NCBI GenBank assembly: GCA_037833965.1
Contig: AP031353.1
Coordinates: 27,840,501 to 27,904,500, forward strand
Reading direction: 5' to 3'
Source: Marchantia polymorpha subsp. ruderalis
Lineage: Eukaryota > Streptophyta > Marchantiopsida > Marchantiales > Marchantiaceae
Length of the DNA: 64,000 nt
This document shows positions 19,105 through 33,144 of the stretch, piece after piece (the stretch's first letter is position 1; each line of letters begins with the position of its first letter). The notes beneath the pieces are model-generated. The model was not told the DNA's origin, searched no databases, and saw only the letters and a program-made list of their open reading frames with translations. A program made the translations under genes and the position numbers.

Positions 19105-21995
19105 TGTTCAAAATAATGTGCAGAACTCTGTCAGCTGAGATTTCAGATGTACTACTTGAACATTAACTTTGTCCATAATACTTCAAGTGTTTCTTCATGT
19201 GTTGTTTTGACGGTCATGGATACCGCCATGGGAGCGAGTATAGGAAATGCTCCCAGATTTTGGAAAGATCTCACCACCAACTGCACGGTGTATTTCAGAG
19301 TTTACTGTGGTAACCAAAGCACAATTAAAAGTAGGAAAGATTGAACACTCACTAGCAATGCGTAAAGCACAACCCACAATAATTGAGGACTACCTAGAGG
19401 TGTAAACGGTTTCTTCATTCGCCAGTTCGACGAGTTTTGCGACAAAGGGAAGGTGGAACTATCCATCCAATAAGACCTCGATGAATACTGCGTTGAATCA
19501 ATTTTTAAACGAAACAAATTGCAGGGACTCAAGTCCAGTCTTTGGTCCGCTCTGGCAGTAACGAGTCCTTAAAACATATCAAAAAAACCTTACCTTCAGA
19601 TAAGAAATACATATGACAATAACAGGAGTAGTCGGCTCGGCCTCGATTCGTCGTACGATGGTCCAATATTACATTTCTTCTTGGCAGGTCGGAATGATTC
19701 CTAAACCAGGGAACAAATGAGAATTTTCATATAAAACAATCCAGCAGTGAAAGGTTTTCCTTACTACGCATCTTCCGTACATATGCCGTGCCTGAACGAC
19801 CTTTCACTCAAATCAGTAGACAATTTTGGAGAGTGAAGAATAAGGAAACTCATTATATAAGGCATTCAAACATTAAGCGTATTCACCTTTCCAAACTTCA
19901 GTAGAGTAAGCAGCACATTCCCAAACCAAGACATGGTTTGCGACTTGCTTAGAAGTGGAGCAAGCTTCTTACAAGAGCCGAGAAAGGAGATATCCAAAAG
20001 CCACTGAACAAACTGGTCCTAACGATGATTGGTTCAACCTTGGTAACTCCTTATTGAGAAATTTACTATAAGTACAAAATTCGGCCATACAACTAACTCT
20101 TCCAGGATGAATCCAGTAATATCTGATAAGGCTACTTGAATCATGCGTTGCGTAATTATGACAGTACTATACCCAAGTCAGTAGAGTGACGGCAATCACT
20201 TCAAGTGCTCTCAGCCAATATTTGGAACAATAGGAAGATATGTTCAATTCTCCGTCAAAGATATTTAAGCTCTTCAAACTCGTCAGCTTTTCACTGTGCA
20301 TCGGATCACCTCCAGGACAAGAACAAACAGAAGGATAACGAAAACCTCAACGACCAGGGTAGCACCTGCGTCAATCTCGACACGACATTCTTGCATCTGC
20401 AGCAAAATCCTAGGCCAGACTCACACTAGCAAAATTCTTGCTTGACAGATTTCATCACCAACAGTTCCAGGGGACATGGGCTTGCACACTCCTGAACTCT
20501 TGTAATAGCAAAATGAAATAATCAACCCAGAAATCCTGTCAAAACATCGGTGGGATTTAGAATAGTGGATGCTGTTCGAGTTTCAGCAATTCAGATAAAA
20601 CAAGACAATAGGCGCTTCAAGTGAAGAAGGCATAACATCTTCGGCATAAGTCGTAACTACATATCTACACCGGAACCAAGAAACATCATTAGTAGAGCAG
20701 GCAGGCAGACAAGCTTTAGACTGCGAAACATCTCTCCCCTAGCTCAATCCCCAGTAGTTTGACTTATAACTCTTCCTTGAGTAGAGTACACAGGTCAAAG
20801 ATGCAATCACTAGAAACGATATGGAAACTGTAAATAAGTATCTACCTACATCCATAACTGTAGATTTGAAAAACTGCTTCCTGTTAAGTTATAAGCAGGA
20901 CTTACCCATCCATGAATCAAGATCCCATCATTTCACATCGAACCTGCCTGCCTTAGGACACTCTCTCAACCTGTTCCCACATCGTGCCACCTAAATACAC
21001 AGAATGTGTCTTTCACTTCCAAATCTATGATAACGTCAACGACATAGAACCCAGATAATAGGAAATATTGATGGATTCCAACTGTTCCAATTCCAATTCC
21101 AAATTATCTCTAGGGATGGCTAAGTAAGGATTATGACACTTTTAAAACACGCAGTAAACTCAAACGACTCACAAAGCAGATGAACAGCGTTAGACATCGC
21201 AGCTGCACAATATTATGCCTCAAAAGAGAAATAATATTCACATGGTAACCGGAACGCAAAATAATGGTATAGAGTTATATTGACTTGTGAAAAGAGTAAC
21301 CTCGTCAAATTTGGTAACCTAAATTGGAATTGATTCATTGTCCACGCAGAAGAAGACATTGAAACCCAGATCCACAAATAAACATAAACAAAATCTGAAG
21401 TACATAACTCATGCTACCCACCACTGCCGTCATCTCCAAAGGCGTAGATAATATATCTATGCGCACTCAATATACCATGCCTGCAGATGCTTTAGGCAGT
21501 TTTGGTAGCAAGGGCTCACAGCTTCACTCACAATTCCAATGAGCGCATGCTGCGTTTGCCCAAGTTAAGAGCCGAAGGCCTGACCCATAATTCAACAGTA
21601 GCAGTTATAGAATTCCACCGAGCGCAATATCAAAGATCACCCGTGAAAGTAAAACCTACCCATCTTGAAAACATACTCCTCCAGTGTCCAAAAAGGAGTC
21701 ACTCCGTAGGTAGAGCGACTCAAAAAACGATAGTCCACTGTTACAATCGAATGGTGATTGCTCTCTCTTTCCCCCTCCCCCTTCCTTTCTACCTTCTCCC
21801 CTATGAAGGGAGGATCTCAGGACTTGGGTCAAAACCAGAAAAATTCAGTGTTGACACCAATGCAATCCACGCAACTCAGATCAAATACTCTCCAACAAAG
21901 TGATCTTCTCTACAGACTCCAGCTGGAAAATTCCAATATGCTGTAGCCAGGAAATCGGACCGGACGTGAAGACCGTAAATTGGCGCAACAAGCTT
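19105..21995 (-). other. Possible minus-strand spliced transcript, product not identified
   Basis: Base composition is close to that of exon/intron DNA and several minus-strand GT/AG pairs frame open segments. In order they read SEKLTSLKSLNIFDGELN to about 20165, then DQFVQWLLDISFLGSCKK with WFGNVLLTLLKFGK to 19890, then a short segment near 19760, then a segment ending near 19600. The phases can be made to agree, but each piece is only 27-140 bp and I recognise no family. It may be a small membrane-protein gene, a noncoding RNA, or a spliced 3' UTR of the MOS1-like gene just upstream. 21500-21995 is probably MOS1 3' UTR. Confidence 0.25.
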
Positions 21996-24900
21996 TCAAT
22001 GGCCAACTGTCGTTTGTCCCACATCTGACCCACTAAATAAGTTGGATGCCGGTTCTCCAATATTCCTTCGAGGGGAAGACGAAGGCTTTACGACGTACAC
22101 CTGCTTCAATTTAGATGAGGAAGAGACATACGGTTTCTCCCCAGAAGATCCACGCTCTGCAACTGGAGGCCTTCCCGGCCCTCCACCCTTTCTAACTTGG
22201 CCAGACCAACCGCCTTGTGCACCTACCCTTGGAAGGCCTTGCTGAGGAACACCCCTTTGATCCGAATACTGATTGGAGTGGGAATGTTGTCCCATTGACA
22301 TAGGTGGCATCTGAGACGAGGTTGAATGGTGAGGAGATTGTATACGCGATCCATTAGTTCCTTGGGCATTTGTCCCGGAACTAGAACCCATTCCCACAGA
22401 TGGCATGCTACCACTTCCGTTGCCACCTGCTCCTAAGGAACCACCAGACCTCGAAACTCTTGATGAACGACGCCCACTTCGCAACTTATTGTTACCGGCT
22501 CCTGGTCCAGGTCCTCCTGTAGGAGTAACTATACTACTACTGACAGGCGGTGCTCTGTTGGATGGTCGTTGACCCCTGAACGAAGAGCTTGTGTTGGTCC
22601 CAGACGAAGAAGAATCCCCTAAACCAAGTTCATCGGGAAACTGGGCAGCAGGATCAACCGACTGGAATAAACCAGAGCTGCCAGGATTTGATGCTGGAAC
22701 TATATTGAAGCCGCTTGTGGTCTCCATCATGTGCGGAAGGTGACCTAAGTGAGTAGGACCCCGAGAATGTCTTGTCTGCATGGTAAAGCCCATAAGAGGG
22801 CCCGACATGGGAACGGTGTGTAAAGGTGGCCCAGGAACGTGGGACCACTGTGACTGCATTGAAACGTCAACGCCAGGAATCTGAAACAAACGGCCAAGAC
22901 CAAGCATACAGAGGTGTCAAGAGAATACATCAGCCTGGGCTGAAAGAGGTAAGCACAACAAAGATGACCGAATTCATCATTCATGTTGCATAGTCACAGA
23001 ACTTAAGGTGACAGAACTTACTTGAAACGGAGCCGACAGGTTTAGGTCAAATGGACCTGGTGTTGGCATTACTGAAGGACCAGGAGCCATTCTCTGAACA
23101 TTAGTTGCAACCCCTGAGCTGCGCTGACCGGATATTATGCCACCTAAGCCTCCCCCAACCTCGTTACCACTCATACCGACAACCCCCGGACCTGAAGTTG
23201 ATACTGGCGTATGCTTCCAGTCAGGTTGTTTTCCAGACGGCAAATATTGTTGAGGATTCATAAAGCTCACTCCTAGTTGACCAAATTGGCTGACAGACGC
23301 GAAGGGATTGGTATAGACCAACATGGGCGGATGCCCTTGTATACTAGGGAGAGCTCCCGTTGGATTAATAAATGGTCCTGTGTAGCCCGAAGGAGGAGGA
23401 CCTGCATAATAAGAATCTACCCCACCAGAGTGCTGTGGTTGCCATCCTCCAGAGCCTGGCCCTGCACTACTGATTCCTTGGTCATGAACTGAGCCCGATG
23501 TGGATCCTTGAGGACCTTGAGAAGCATCTTTACTCGTACCAAAACCAAACATTGGCCCCCCTAACATTGATCCCATCTCCAGACCTCTGAACTGTAAAGG
23601 GCCTCCAGGCATAGAAGGCAGCAGCAATCCAGATGAATTAGGAAGAGGTCCCCGCAGCGACATTGATGAAGTAGGCTCGACGGACAGGTCGGCAGGAAGA
23701 GCAACTGTCATAGACTCTTCAAGCCCAGAAGCTTGCATCATGACTGAGCTAGTAGTTGCGTCTCCCATCGTTATGGCTGTGGTACATAAACAAGAAAAAA
23801 ATCTTGATTATTTTACAGCATAAGTTCGCGACAACGTGTCAGGAGTGAGAAAAGCCAAATGGACCCGAAAGTGCCATAGAACCAAGAAATCATAAAACCG
23901 AAATAGACCGAGAGGAGACACGTGATAGTCCAAGCACTCCCAAAAGTTTAACAGCTCTAAATCATGAAAGCTCTAGTTCTTCGGTACACACCCGTATCGG
24001 CTGGCCAATACTCACTGTGCAAACTTGTGACTGACGAACTCCCATATGCACTTTTACTTCCCGAAACTGGCAATCCGACTCCCCGCAGAGGAATGTTCTG
24101 CACATCCCCATGCAAGGAACTACCGACAGACTCGTCACTGGAAATTGCTGCCACGGCAACTGCCGAAGCGGCAGCTTCGGCCTCAGCTTCGGCCTCAGGA
24201 TCCACAGAATCCCCGCTCCTTTCCTCTTCCCCTCTGGTTCGTTTACCCTTACCGGTAAATGTACCAACTTCACTCTCACCTCCCGACAACCGTTTGGCCT
24301 TGCTCTTCAAGTCGGCATCATCAGATGACGCATCTGCCCTGGAACCTAGGGATGACCCTACGACGGCATTCAGGCCTGGTGTAAGAGGTCGACTGTTCGT
24401 GAGAGGAATTGGAGGTGATGTAACAGCCCCTGGAAACAGTACACAATGTTGCTGAGTACACAAAATGCAATCTGTACTCTTAGAAACCTTACTAGCATGC
24501 AATATAGAACACATGCTCTTGCCGCAAGCAATGGTCTTCACAAGCGAACCTGAAACGGCAGAGACATTGACAACAAAGACCAATTACCGTCTAAGCTAAT
24601 AATTTACCACAAACTGGCAAAGCATAAGTCAGGAATCTGGAAACTTCTATTGATCCAGAGATCCAAAAACTGAATGCAAACGCCAACTGCTGAGTTATCA
24701 ACCAACTCCAAGTCAAACATGCAGAGTTCCTAACAAGAACACACCAGTGTGTAAAAGGTTGCAGAGAACATTTGCAATGATCCCGCGAAGGTAGTAGAAC
24801 ATTGTCTATTTTGAATGAAGCCAATCGGAAGGAGAACGAAAGCCGTAAAATACGAATGATACGGCCTTAGTATCACCCGCTGTGAAGGGTTCCTTCTTAG

Positions 24901-27900
24901 CAAGTGAATGTCGTGGACCTTCGATTTAAGAATTATAAGTTGAAGGTCCACAGGTAGATTATCTGATAGGCATTTCTCGATATTGAGCCAGTTTACCTTT
25001 CAATCATGCTACGGATTCAAAACATGTTTTGACAGGAAAATCCTACGTCGTCACTGATTTCAAGCCTTACATATGAACGATATCTGTACAATCATACATA
25101 ATGCGAGAAGGAAGCAGATGCGCACGGCGATTGTAGACGCGGTTTAATTCTACATGAAGAGCAGAGAGAGCAACGAGTAGCCATATTAGCGCCTACTCGC
25201 TGAAATTATCAATAAAGCTATGTACTGACGGTAGCCAGAAAAACACAAAGGACCTAGAACTCATACACCTGAAGACCTCGAAACAACAAGAAAGGAGAAA
25301 ACAAAACAAATGAAGGAAATAGGTTGTCATGTGGCTGAGGTAAAGCGTATGAACTTAGAGCTTTACTAGGCTCCTTACCCTCTTCCAAAATACTTGAGAC
25401 GAAACTAAGACACAAAAATGGATTACTAGGAACTCCGTAATACATGTAACTCAAATAAATTTCAGGTCTTGACTTGATGACTTGACTTGACTTGACTTAA
25501 AGCAGGTCAAGGCAGTAAGGCTGGGAAAGATTTGTTGAAACGGTGCAGCTGTAAGTTCTCGGCTTCTACTTTGGAATTCTTCCGCTACACTACACTGCAA
25601 CTCCTTCTATCCCTCAAACCGCACACGGGAAAGTACGCGATACAGGTTTCTTTAAGTAGGTAATCATGTGCCTTTATGGTGAAATATAGCTTCACTGTTT
25701 GACAGTGAATATTTTCTATCCAGATTAAATTTCTATATAAATAAAATGAAGAAAGCAATTTGCAACTCCTCACAAACCTAACTCGTTCGACAAACTCGGC
25801 ACCTAGCTGGGAAGAAGTCTTCGAGGAGAGCTTTCAAAGATAATGTTCCCTTCCTTGGGGATTCCATGATCACACGGACTCATCTCTGCTGTAGTGAGTT
25901 CAAGCAAGACATACAGAACTTTCAACCATGTAACGATGATAGAATGAAAGACATACCGAACTGAATTTTCTCCCCCGCCAGAAGCGAACCGATTGGCCCT
26001 GTTACAGAAGCCGTGTTTTTATCTTTAGAGGTTGCCGATCCGACTGTCGTTCCCGACTCTAGTAGAAGACTACTGCGCTCGCCCAGTGGTAGCTGTTGCG
26101 GTACTGGACCTTCGAAACGTACCGGTTTCATGGCTTCCTCAAGTTGGATCTGTGTCAAACTGACCACCTGAAACCCAAAAATAAGTTCCCATATGGGGTA
26201 TATGCAAGGTGCTTAGAAGGCAGGGGACGAGAGAGCAGCTATTCCCCAAAAGATGACAACGACATGCCTACATCTCCACTCAATAGCATACCAATTTCCT
26301 GATGAAAGATACGAACATCAGCAGATACAGATTGAGCTCCATAAACTCTAGGCTGGTAGCAATTCAAGAATAAAGCTATAGCTTGATACCTGAAGAGTGG
26401 AGCGAGTTCCGCCCCAAGCAAGGGTGGTGCTGGCAAGGTTCTCTTGGTTGTCATATGACCCAGAGTTAGTTACTGGGACATCATTCTCGGAAAGATTTAC
26501 ACCTGGAGCAGGATTTATACGAGTAGGCCTGTTTGAAACAATCCTGGATAAGAAACCCTTTCAGGGGCAAAAAAAAGCAACACGACTACATATCAGAGAA
26601 CCAAATAAACTAAGATGTGAACATCACGCTTCTCACTTACTTCGAATTTTTGGGCCTTTTATCGTATGTCACATCAGCCGATCCTCCTGCTGGAGTGCCA
26701 ATAGGCGGTTGCAGTTGTGCAGAGGTGATGGACGAAGGCAAGGAAGACGATGCAACTGCCGGTGAGTTCCCAGATGAGACGAGTCGTGAATTACTACTAT
26801 TACTTGGATCCAAAGAAGCGACCTGGGCCACTGTTTTCTTATCACTTACTCCTGCCAAACTAGTCCCTTTGATCCCTCCAAGAGCTCCAGAGTCTCCTTG
26901 GAAACCACCCTTAGGAGGAGGTCTTTGCTTTCTTGCAGCCTGCTCCTTCGCCTGAAAAAGACGCTGTAAGTTTAATACCTGATAATGCAAAACCCCGGTC
27001 ATGACCATTTAGTACAGGAGGTTGACAGGAAGTGCTCTTGTAAAGTAACACTTTTGAATTTACCTTGAGGTCCTTCGTCTTCGCTTTCAACTCTTTCTCC
27101 TTTTGCTCTCGCCTGTCGTTTAGCATCTGACGTTTGGAGCGGACCTCGATAAAGTCATCTTCATCACTCGGAGCTTCGATACCTGGTTGCTCAAAGGCTT
27201 GGCCTATACCACTTTGTAAAGAAGCTTCAGACCCCACATCTGGACTATACTTACCTAGTACTCCTTCTGCTGGACGAGACAGAGAATAACCAGCGGCTCT
27301 TCCATTCTTTTGAAGTCCTTCGGTACTTCCAGATCTCTCAACTTTTCCCAAAGCACTTTGTGATGTACGACCCCCACCTTCCCCATAATACCTATCGTGT
27401 ACATGTGAAGAAGAATCTCGATAGTTTTCCCTACTACCAGCACCATCACTGAAGTTACCGGAAGGTATAGATGCATCAGACCATCCGGACATATGAGCAT
27501 ACTTATCTCGTACGCCCGGATACTTTGCTGGCCCTGCACCTTCCGAAAAACCTTGCAAGGATGAATCTCTCACTTTGAACTCTGTGCGCCGAAAAGCACT
27601 GCGACGGCTGGGCCTCGTTCTGAGCCCTCCGTCAGATCCTGTATCTTGTGGATAATTACCTGGAGCTGTACCATAACCCTCGAAATTACCATGGGGTGCT
27701 CCTCTACCTCCATATGAACCGCTTCTACCTCTACCTCTCGCGGATGAGGCTCCCCACCTTGTAGGATTACCTCTTCCTCTCCCACCTGAATAAGGTCTTT
27801 GCCATGGACTATCTCCACCTTGATTATTCTCCACGTTGTTGTCCATGGGTACAACAACACTATTCTCTGAGGATGATGATTCCAAGGCACCCTCAGACCC

Positions 27901-30900
27901 TACACGTTGAACAGCTTTCGATTGAGAAGAAACTGACTGCTGACCTCCTGCAACGCCCATTACATCTCTTGGACCCCGCTCACGACCTCTACGCTCTGGA
28001 CGCAGTCCATTACCTCCACCACTTCTAGTATCAAGTCCATCTGCTTCACCAGACCTCAGTTCACCAGCGTTCTTACTGGTTTGATTTGACCAATTCGATT
28101 TCGCGGTGGGAACGGATCCATGAGATTCAGCCTGACCGGCAACAAGTTGGTCCTTGCCTTGTGAAGATGGCAGCGGCGCTCCTTGAGTTGAGGGGCCATT
28201 CGACTGGGAAGCTAGAAAATCTGGAGCCTGTGATTGCATCATGGACTGCTGAACAGGAGAGGGATGCATAAATGAGGGCACCGATGTATGGTGACCCAAC
28301 TGCCCAAACTGGAAGAGAGGAGTTGGAGGTCCATGTAAGGGTGTAAATTGCGGCCCGGCTTGAGGATGCACATGTAGGGGCATTTGAATGGACCCAATCT
28401 GGATGGCTGGCACTGTAGTCGGCACAAGAGATGTGCTGGGCAGGAGTCCGAACTGGAGTGTAACTGGTCCCTCCTGTGCGTTGTGAAGGACGGGCAAAGA
28501 GGTCAGCACCGAAGGCACCTGATTTGGTGCAACGGCTGCATGGGATTGAGGCAATGACAAAGCCATAAAGGACAATGGTTGCTGCAACTGTGACAGAAGT
28601 GACTGCCTGTTCTCAAAATTTTCACCCGACACTGTTTGCACCGATGCCGTTGCAGTCAAGGGAGTGGACGTAGATGACAAGGTGGTCTGCTGCAGGAAAG
28701 GTTGAGTCACAGTTTGTTGCAAAACATCGTGTTGGAGCCTTTCATCAGCTATTTCCTCTCGTGGTGGTTCTTTTTGTTCATTATCGGCACTTAAAGCATG
28801 CTTCATGTTGCTAACACCCTCTAGCATTCCTTCAGGAGACTTCTCTTCATATTCCCCAGAATCCTCGCTACCACTACCCTCCTTACCATCAAGAGGACCT
28901 GACTCATACTCCTCACTATTAAAGTCTCCGCCTCCTCCAGACTCATTGATCACCTCGGATCTCTCCACGTCTTGATCCACATCGTCTTCCCACTCACCGG
29001 CTTCGTACTCCTCGTCCTCATCAAACTCTTCTTCTTGATCATCCACGTCCCCTCTCTCTTCTTCAGCCTCCTCATCACCTCCATACACTACTTCTTCCTC
29101 AGATTTTCCTTCTTCAATTCTCTCACCTGAAGGTAAAACCTCGTCTTCACTCTTCTCAGCTTCCTGATCATGGTCGCTTCCTGGAGTTCCAGGTGGCAAG
29201 GAAGAATCATCTTCAGGGGATGACGGCTCCTGCTCCATACCCACAGACTGCTGGTCTGATTTCTCATCCTGGGAATCAGAATGCACTTTGGAGGATGCAG
29301 GATGACCACGCTGAGTTAATGCCGATGATCCCAGCCAGTCCTTCCCTTGAAACTTGTCGGTGTTGTAGGAACTTTCTCTCTGCCCGGACTCAGCTTGTGA
29401 CAGAGACCTTTCGGTCTGTCCTGATCTGGCAGGGTGACTTGTGAACCCACGCTGGTTATCCTGTACTATTTCCTGGTCCCATGAAGAGTTTCTGCCATCA
29501 TCACTGGTAGGATGTAGTAGAGGAGAGGGAGAAGAGTTTGACTGATCCCTCGGAGCCTTCAAAGGAGGCCTGAGAAGTGGTGCTCTCAATGGAGGGGGAA
29601 CTCGCGGTTGCTTAGCAAATGAATGTCGTAATCGTCCACCATAAGAAGAGGACTCTAGTGCATCAGGTCCTTGTAGATATGTAGACGGCGGAGGAGGGGG
29701 AGAAATGCGATGCACCTCTCTATTACGGCGTCGATCAATTTTATCACGACCCCAGTGCCGATCTCCATCTCTGTCATAGGAGCTTTCAAGATACCCTCCG
29801 TCTCTTTCAGGAGTGGTAGCTCGAGGTGATGCAGACCTCTTGTTTGATGGACCAGCTTCCTCCGACACCCATCTTCTCTCTTGGTAGCCTTGCGTACGAT
29901 CTTTCCGAATAGGATAGTCTCCGGGTCCTGCTTCGGATGTCAAGACACTATTCGGGCTCCCATAATATGTATCGCGCTCTCCATAATTTCTTGCACTGTA
30001 CATGCGATCTCTGATCATGTTGTGAGCAAACTCAAGTCCTTCGTCACGAACATACAAAGAAGACTGCGAAGGACCACTACCATTGTCCGGCGCATCTCGC
30101 CTCCAAGACATGAATGGCCTCGAACGCTCAGATTCAAACGCATTTCCACCTCTAAGATCAGGCATTCGTCGAGTAGAGATAGAATGCTGCAAGTCAGGGG
30201 ACTTAACACGTGAAGGATATTCCTCTTGTGAAGATCTGGGCAGAAGTGGAGAAGGTGGGCGCCGAGATGGTCTAAGAGGAGCTCGATCGTCATCATCTTG
30301 ATCAGCCTCTGTTATACTGGCGACCATGCGTTCCTCTTCCTCCCTGGCCACATCATCCCTACTGATAGCGACTTCTTCGTCCTCTGCCCTCTGGGCTCGG
30401 AACATCTCATCTTCTGAAAATAGTGAAGAATCAGCTTCCTGCTTTTTCTTCTCCGCTTCCCGCTTTGCGATTCGCTCTTCTAACTCAAGCAGCTTTCGTC
30501 GAGCATTCTCCTTTCTTCTCTCTTCCTCCAACTGGATTGCCCTCTTCTCCTCCTCTCGGGCTCTTCTCTCATCTTCGACTTTTCGAGCAGCCTCAAGAGC
30601 TTCCAGTTCGGCGCGATTGGCGGCAGCTATGGCTTCTTCTTCGAGCCTCAGCTGGCGCTCTTGTTCCTCCCTGGCCAAACGCTCTTGTTCCTCTTGCTCC
30701 TTCCTGGCCATTTCCACTGCCCTCTCCTTTTCTTCTATTTTTCTTAAGCGCTCTTGTTCCTGAGCTTTCTGCACCCTCTCCAACTCCGCTTCAAATGACT
30801 CTCTCTCGGGATCATGGAAGTTGCTATCCTTCATCTCATCTTTCTTCCTCCTTCCAAGCTTGCTTTCCAAACCAAGGCCGGCAAGAGCTTCAATACCAAG

Positions 30901-32901
30901 ACCAGAGGAGGCCCTGAAATCTAGACTGGGAAGATCAGGAAAATCTCGCGCAAAAGAGTCTTCTGTATAGGGCACTCCAAAGCGTTTATCTCTGCTGAAA
31001 TCCAGACCGGCATCAAGCGCCAATACCCCTCGCCCTGAGGAAAAATGGCTACCTTTATTGTTAGCGAAATCCGGGACAGCATCGTATCGGTTTGTTCCTC
31101 CTCGAGCAAATCGCTCTCCACCGTATCTGCCACGGCCTCCTTCATAATCTCCAGACGGTGGTCGCCTAACATCTCTATTGTAGGAGCCGTCTCGGCTAGA
31201 AGAATCACGACCATAGCTAGCATCCCTGCTGAATCCCTCTCTAGGCCCAGTATCCTTAACGAAACCTTCCCTAAAAGGGAATCCTTCACGGTCGTTGATA
31301 AAGTCCCTACCCCCACCACTGCGTGGCCTGCCATAGCCATCTCTGTCCAGATTACTATCCTTGCCAGTACCAAACTCTCTCCCGCTTCCATCCCTTCCGA
31401 AGGCTCCATGTCTTCCAAAGCCTCCTTCCCGCCCAAATCCTCCATCTCTAGAGACACCCGCCTCTCTATTGTAACCGCCATCTTTCACATGATGTCTTTC
31501 TCTCGAAATGCTTCCCTCCCTCCCTGTGAAGCCATCTCTGCTGCCCATTCCTTCTCTGCTGAATGCAGCTTCTCTGTTATCGAAATTGTGATTTGGGTTG
31601 AAATTACCTTCTCTTGCAAAGCCAACGTCAATGCCGAATCCACTTTCTCTGCTGCCCTCTCCTTCTCTGTTGTAGCTACCCTCTCGACCGCCTGGCACGA
31701 AGGCGGGTTGCATCTCCCTTTGAGTTGACTGCCGACCGAATCCATAGTCATCACTGCGGTTACCCCGCCTTGGATCGTCGATAAAATGCTCCCTTTCAGG
31801 TCGCTCTCTATCGGACCGATCAGGCCAATCAGAGTAGGGTCCAGAGCCCCCCTGAGGCCTGAGATTCTGCGCAGGCTCTCGCTCGTCATCCGTCCAGTTT
31901 GATCTTTGGTTGACCCGACCTGGAAGTACAGGAACGTAAGAAGAAACCTCGGTCTTGAATCCTGGCCTACTCCCCGCTTGTCCGGCAGGTTGAGGTTCTG
32001 AGGGTAGGGCAGTCTCTTTCGACAAGTTCTGCACAGGCTGCTCCCGCTGGGGTTGCAAAGATACGGGTTGTGATGGTTGCAGCTGGGGTACAACTACTTG
32101 GGGCTGCAATGGCTCGTCTCCCGGGTGCTTTTGAGAAAGTTGTTGCAATTTCTGCTGCTGATCTTTGAGCTCCTGCTGCTTTACCCGTTGCTTTTGCTGA
32201 AGCTCCTTCTGTCGATGCTGCGGGGGGGCAGGAGGAGGTGGAAGAGCTGCTTGGAGAGTTGGAAAGTCTTCTCCCCTCAGTACCACTGCTTTTGCGATCG
32301 CTGCCGGAGGACCTGGGGCAGGGGGAGGAGCACTAGCTTGCACTGTCCTAGCCCTAGGTGGTGTGTAAACGCCAGATCTTACAACCGTTTGAGGCGATGA
32401 CGAAGGCCGCAAGTCCCCATTCACGGGGGCAAAGTAGGGAGGAGGATTAGCCACGGGCTGACCAACGGGAGGAGGTTGCAAAGTTCCCCATGTTGATCCC
32501 GCACTCAGAGCAGGCGTTGATCTTGCGGTAACAACGGTGGTTTCTCCAGGCACCGGGGCCACAGCAGCCTCCTCGGCTTCTTTCTGTTGCTGCTTGGTCC
32601 AACCCGACGCTCCTGTGCCCCCTACCAAAGCTATAGTCGGGTCATTTCCTGCGTGCTCTCTTCTCAAAGAAGGAAGATTTACAGGCCGTGGTACCGTCAA
32701 CTTAGCGCCCTTCTGCACTGCTGCGGCTGCTGGCTGCGACCGCACTGGACGCGTGAGCAACAGCATACCCCCATGGGTTGCAATCCGAGCCCTGGACGAG
32801 CCGGAACTTGGCAGCTGCGCACCTTGTGATACCGGTTTGCCATAGGATTTGTTCAGGTTCACAGAAGCAAATTTGGTGCTGCTGCTGGACGCTCGAGCCA
32901 T
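21996..32901 (-). CDS. MOS1: MOS1-like BAT2-domain protein, seven coding exons
   Basis: MODIFIER OF SNC1 1 is a nuclear plant regulator with a BAT2-type N terminus; in Arabidopsis it affects expression of the immune receptor gene SNC1 and works with TCP factors. Minus-strand exons: 27064-32901, 26641-26951, 26390-26543, 25957-26167, 24016-24429, 23022-23776 and 21996-22880. All phases close: 8,568 nt, 2,855 aa, about twice the Arabidopsis protein. Evidence: an N-terminal KLTVPRPVNLPSLRREH; RE/G-rich repeats at about residues 370-585; a charged coiled coil at about 685-825; an acidic stretch at about 1235-1355; an RGG-like part at about 1700-1735; then the strongly conserved DDFIEVRSKRQMLNDRREQ (about 1914-1930), SLTQIQLEEAMKPVRF, GSLLAGEKIQFG, EAEAEAAASAVAVAAIS, FTGPF, PSGKQPDWKH and the terminal SSSKLKQVYVVKPSS. 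The first exon is 5.8 kb without an intron. The start is the first ATG of the frame. Introns are 97-239 bp except the fourth (24430-25956, 1.5 kb), in which I see nothing. Confidence 0.93.
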
Positions 32902-33103
32902 AGGAGGTCTTAATCCTCTCCCCTGCCTGCATCAGATACCAATCTCTCCTCCTTGTAGCTCCTCCACTCTTGTCTTCGACAATCTACCCACGAATTCTCG
33001 CGCGATTCCAACGAACCCTAATCGCTCGTCTATCTTGCTCTCTCTCCCCGAGCCTTCGTGACTCCCTCCCGACCTTCCTTCTCTCTCCCTTTCCCTCCTC
33101 GCC

Positions 33104-33144
<41 letters not shown>

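Noticed and set aside
26239-26352. Extra MOS1 exon between exons 3 and 4 giving PRVYGAQSVSADVRIF
   Set aside because: It would leave a 37-bp intron, too short for plants, whereas joining exon 3 straight to SLTQIQLEEAMKP is in phase and matches the family.
30326-31728. Long plus-strand open frames (145, 164 and 227 codons) opposite MOS1
   Set aside because: Shadows of the repetitive, charged MOS1 coding sequence; Ser/Leu-rich with no domain.
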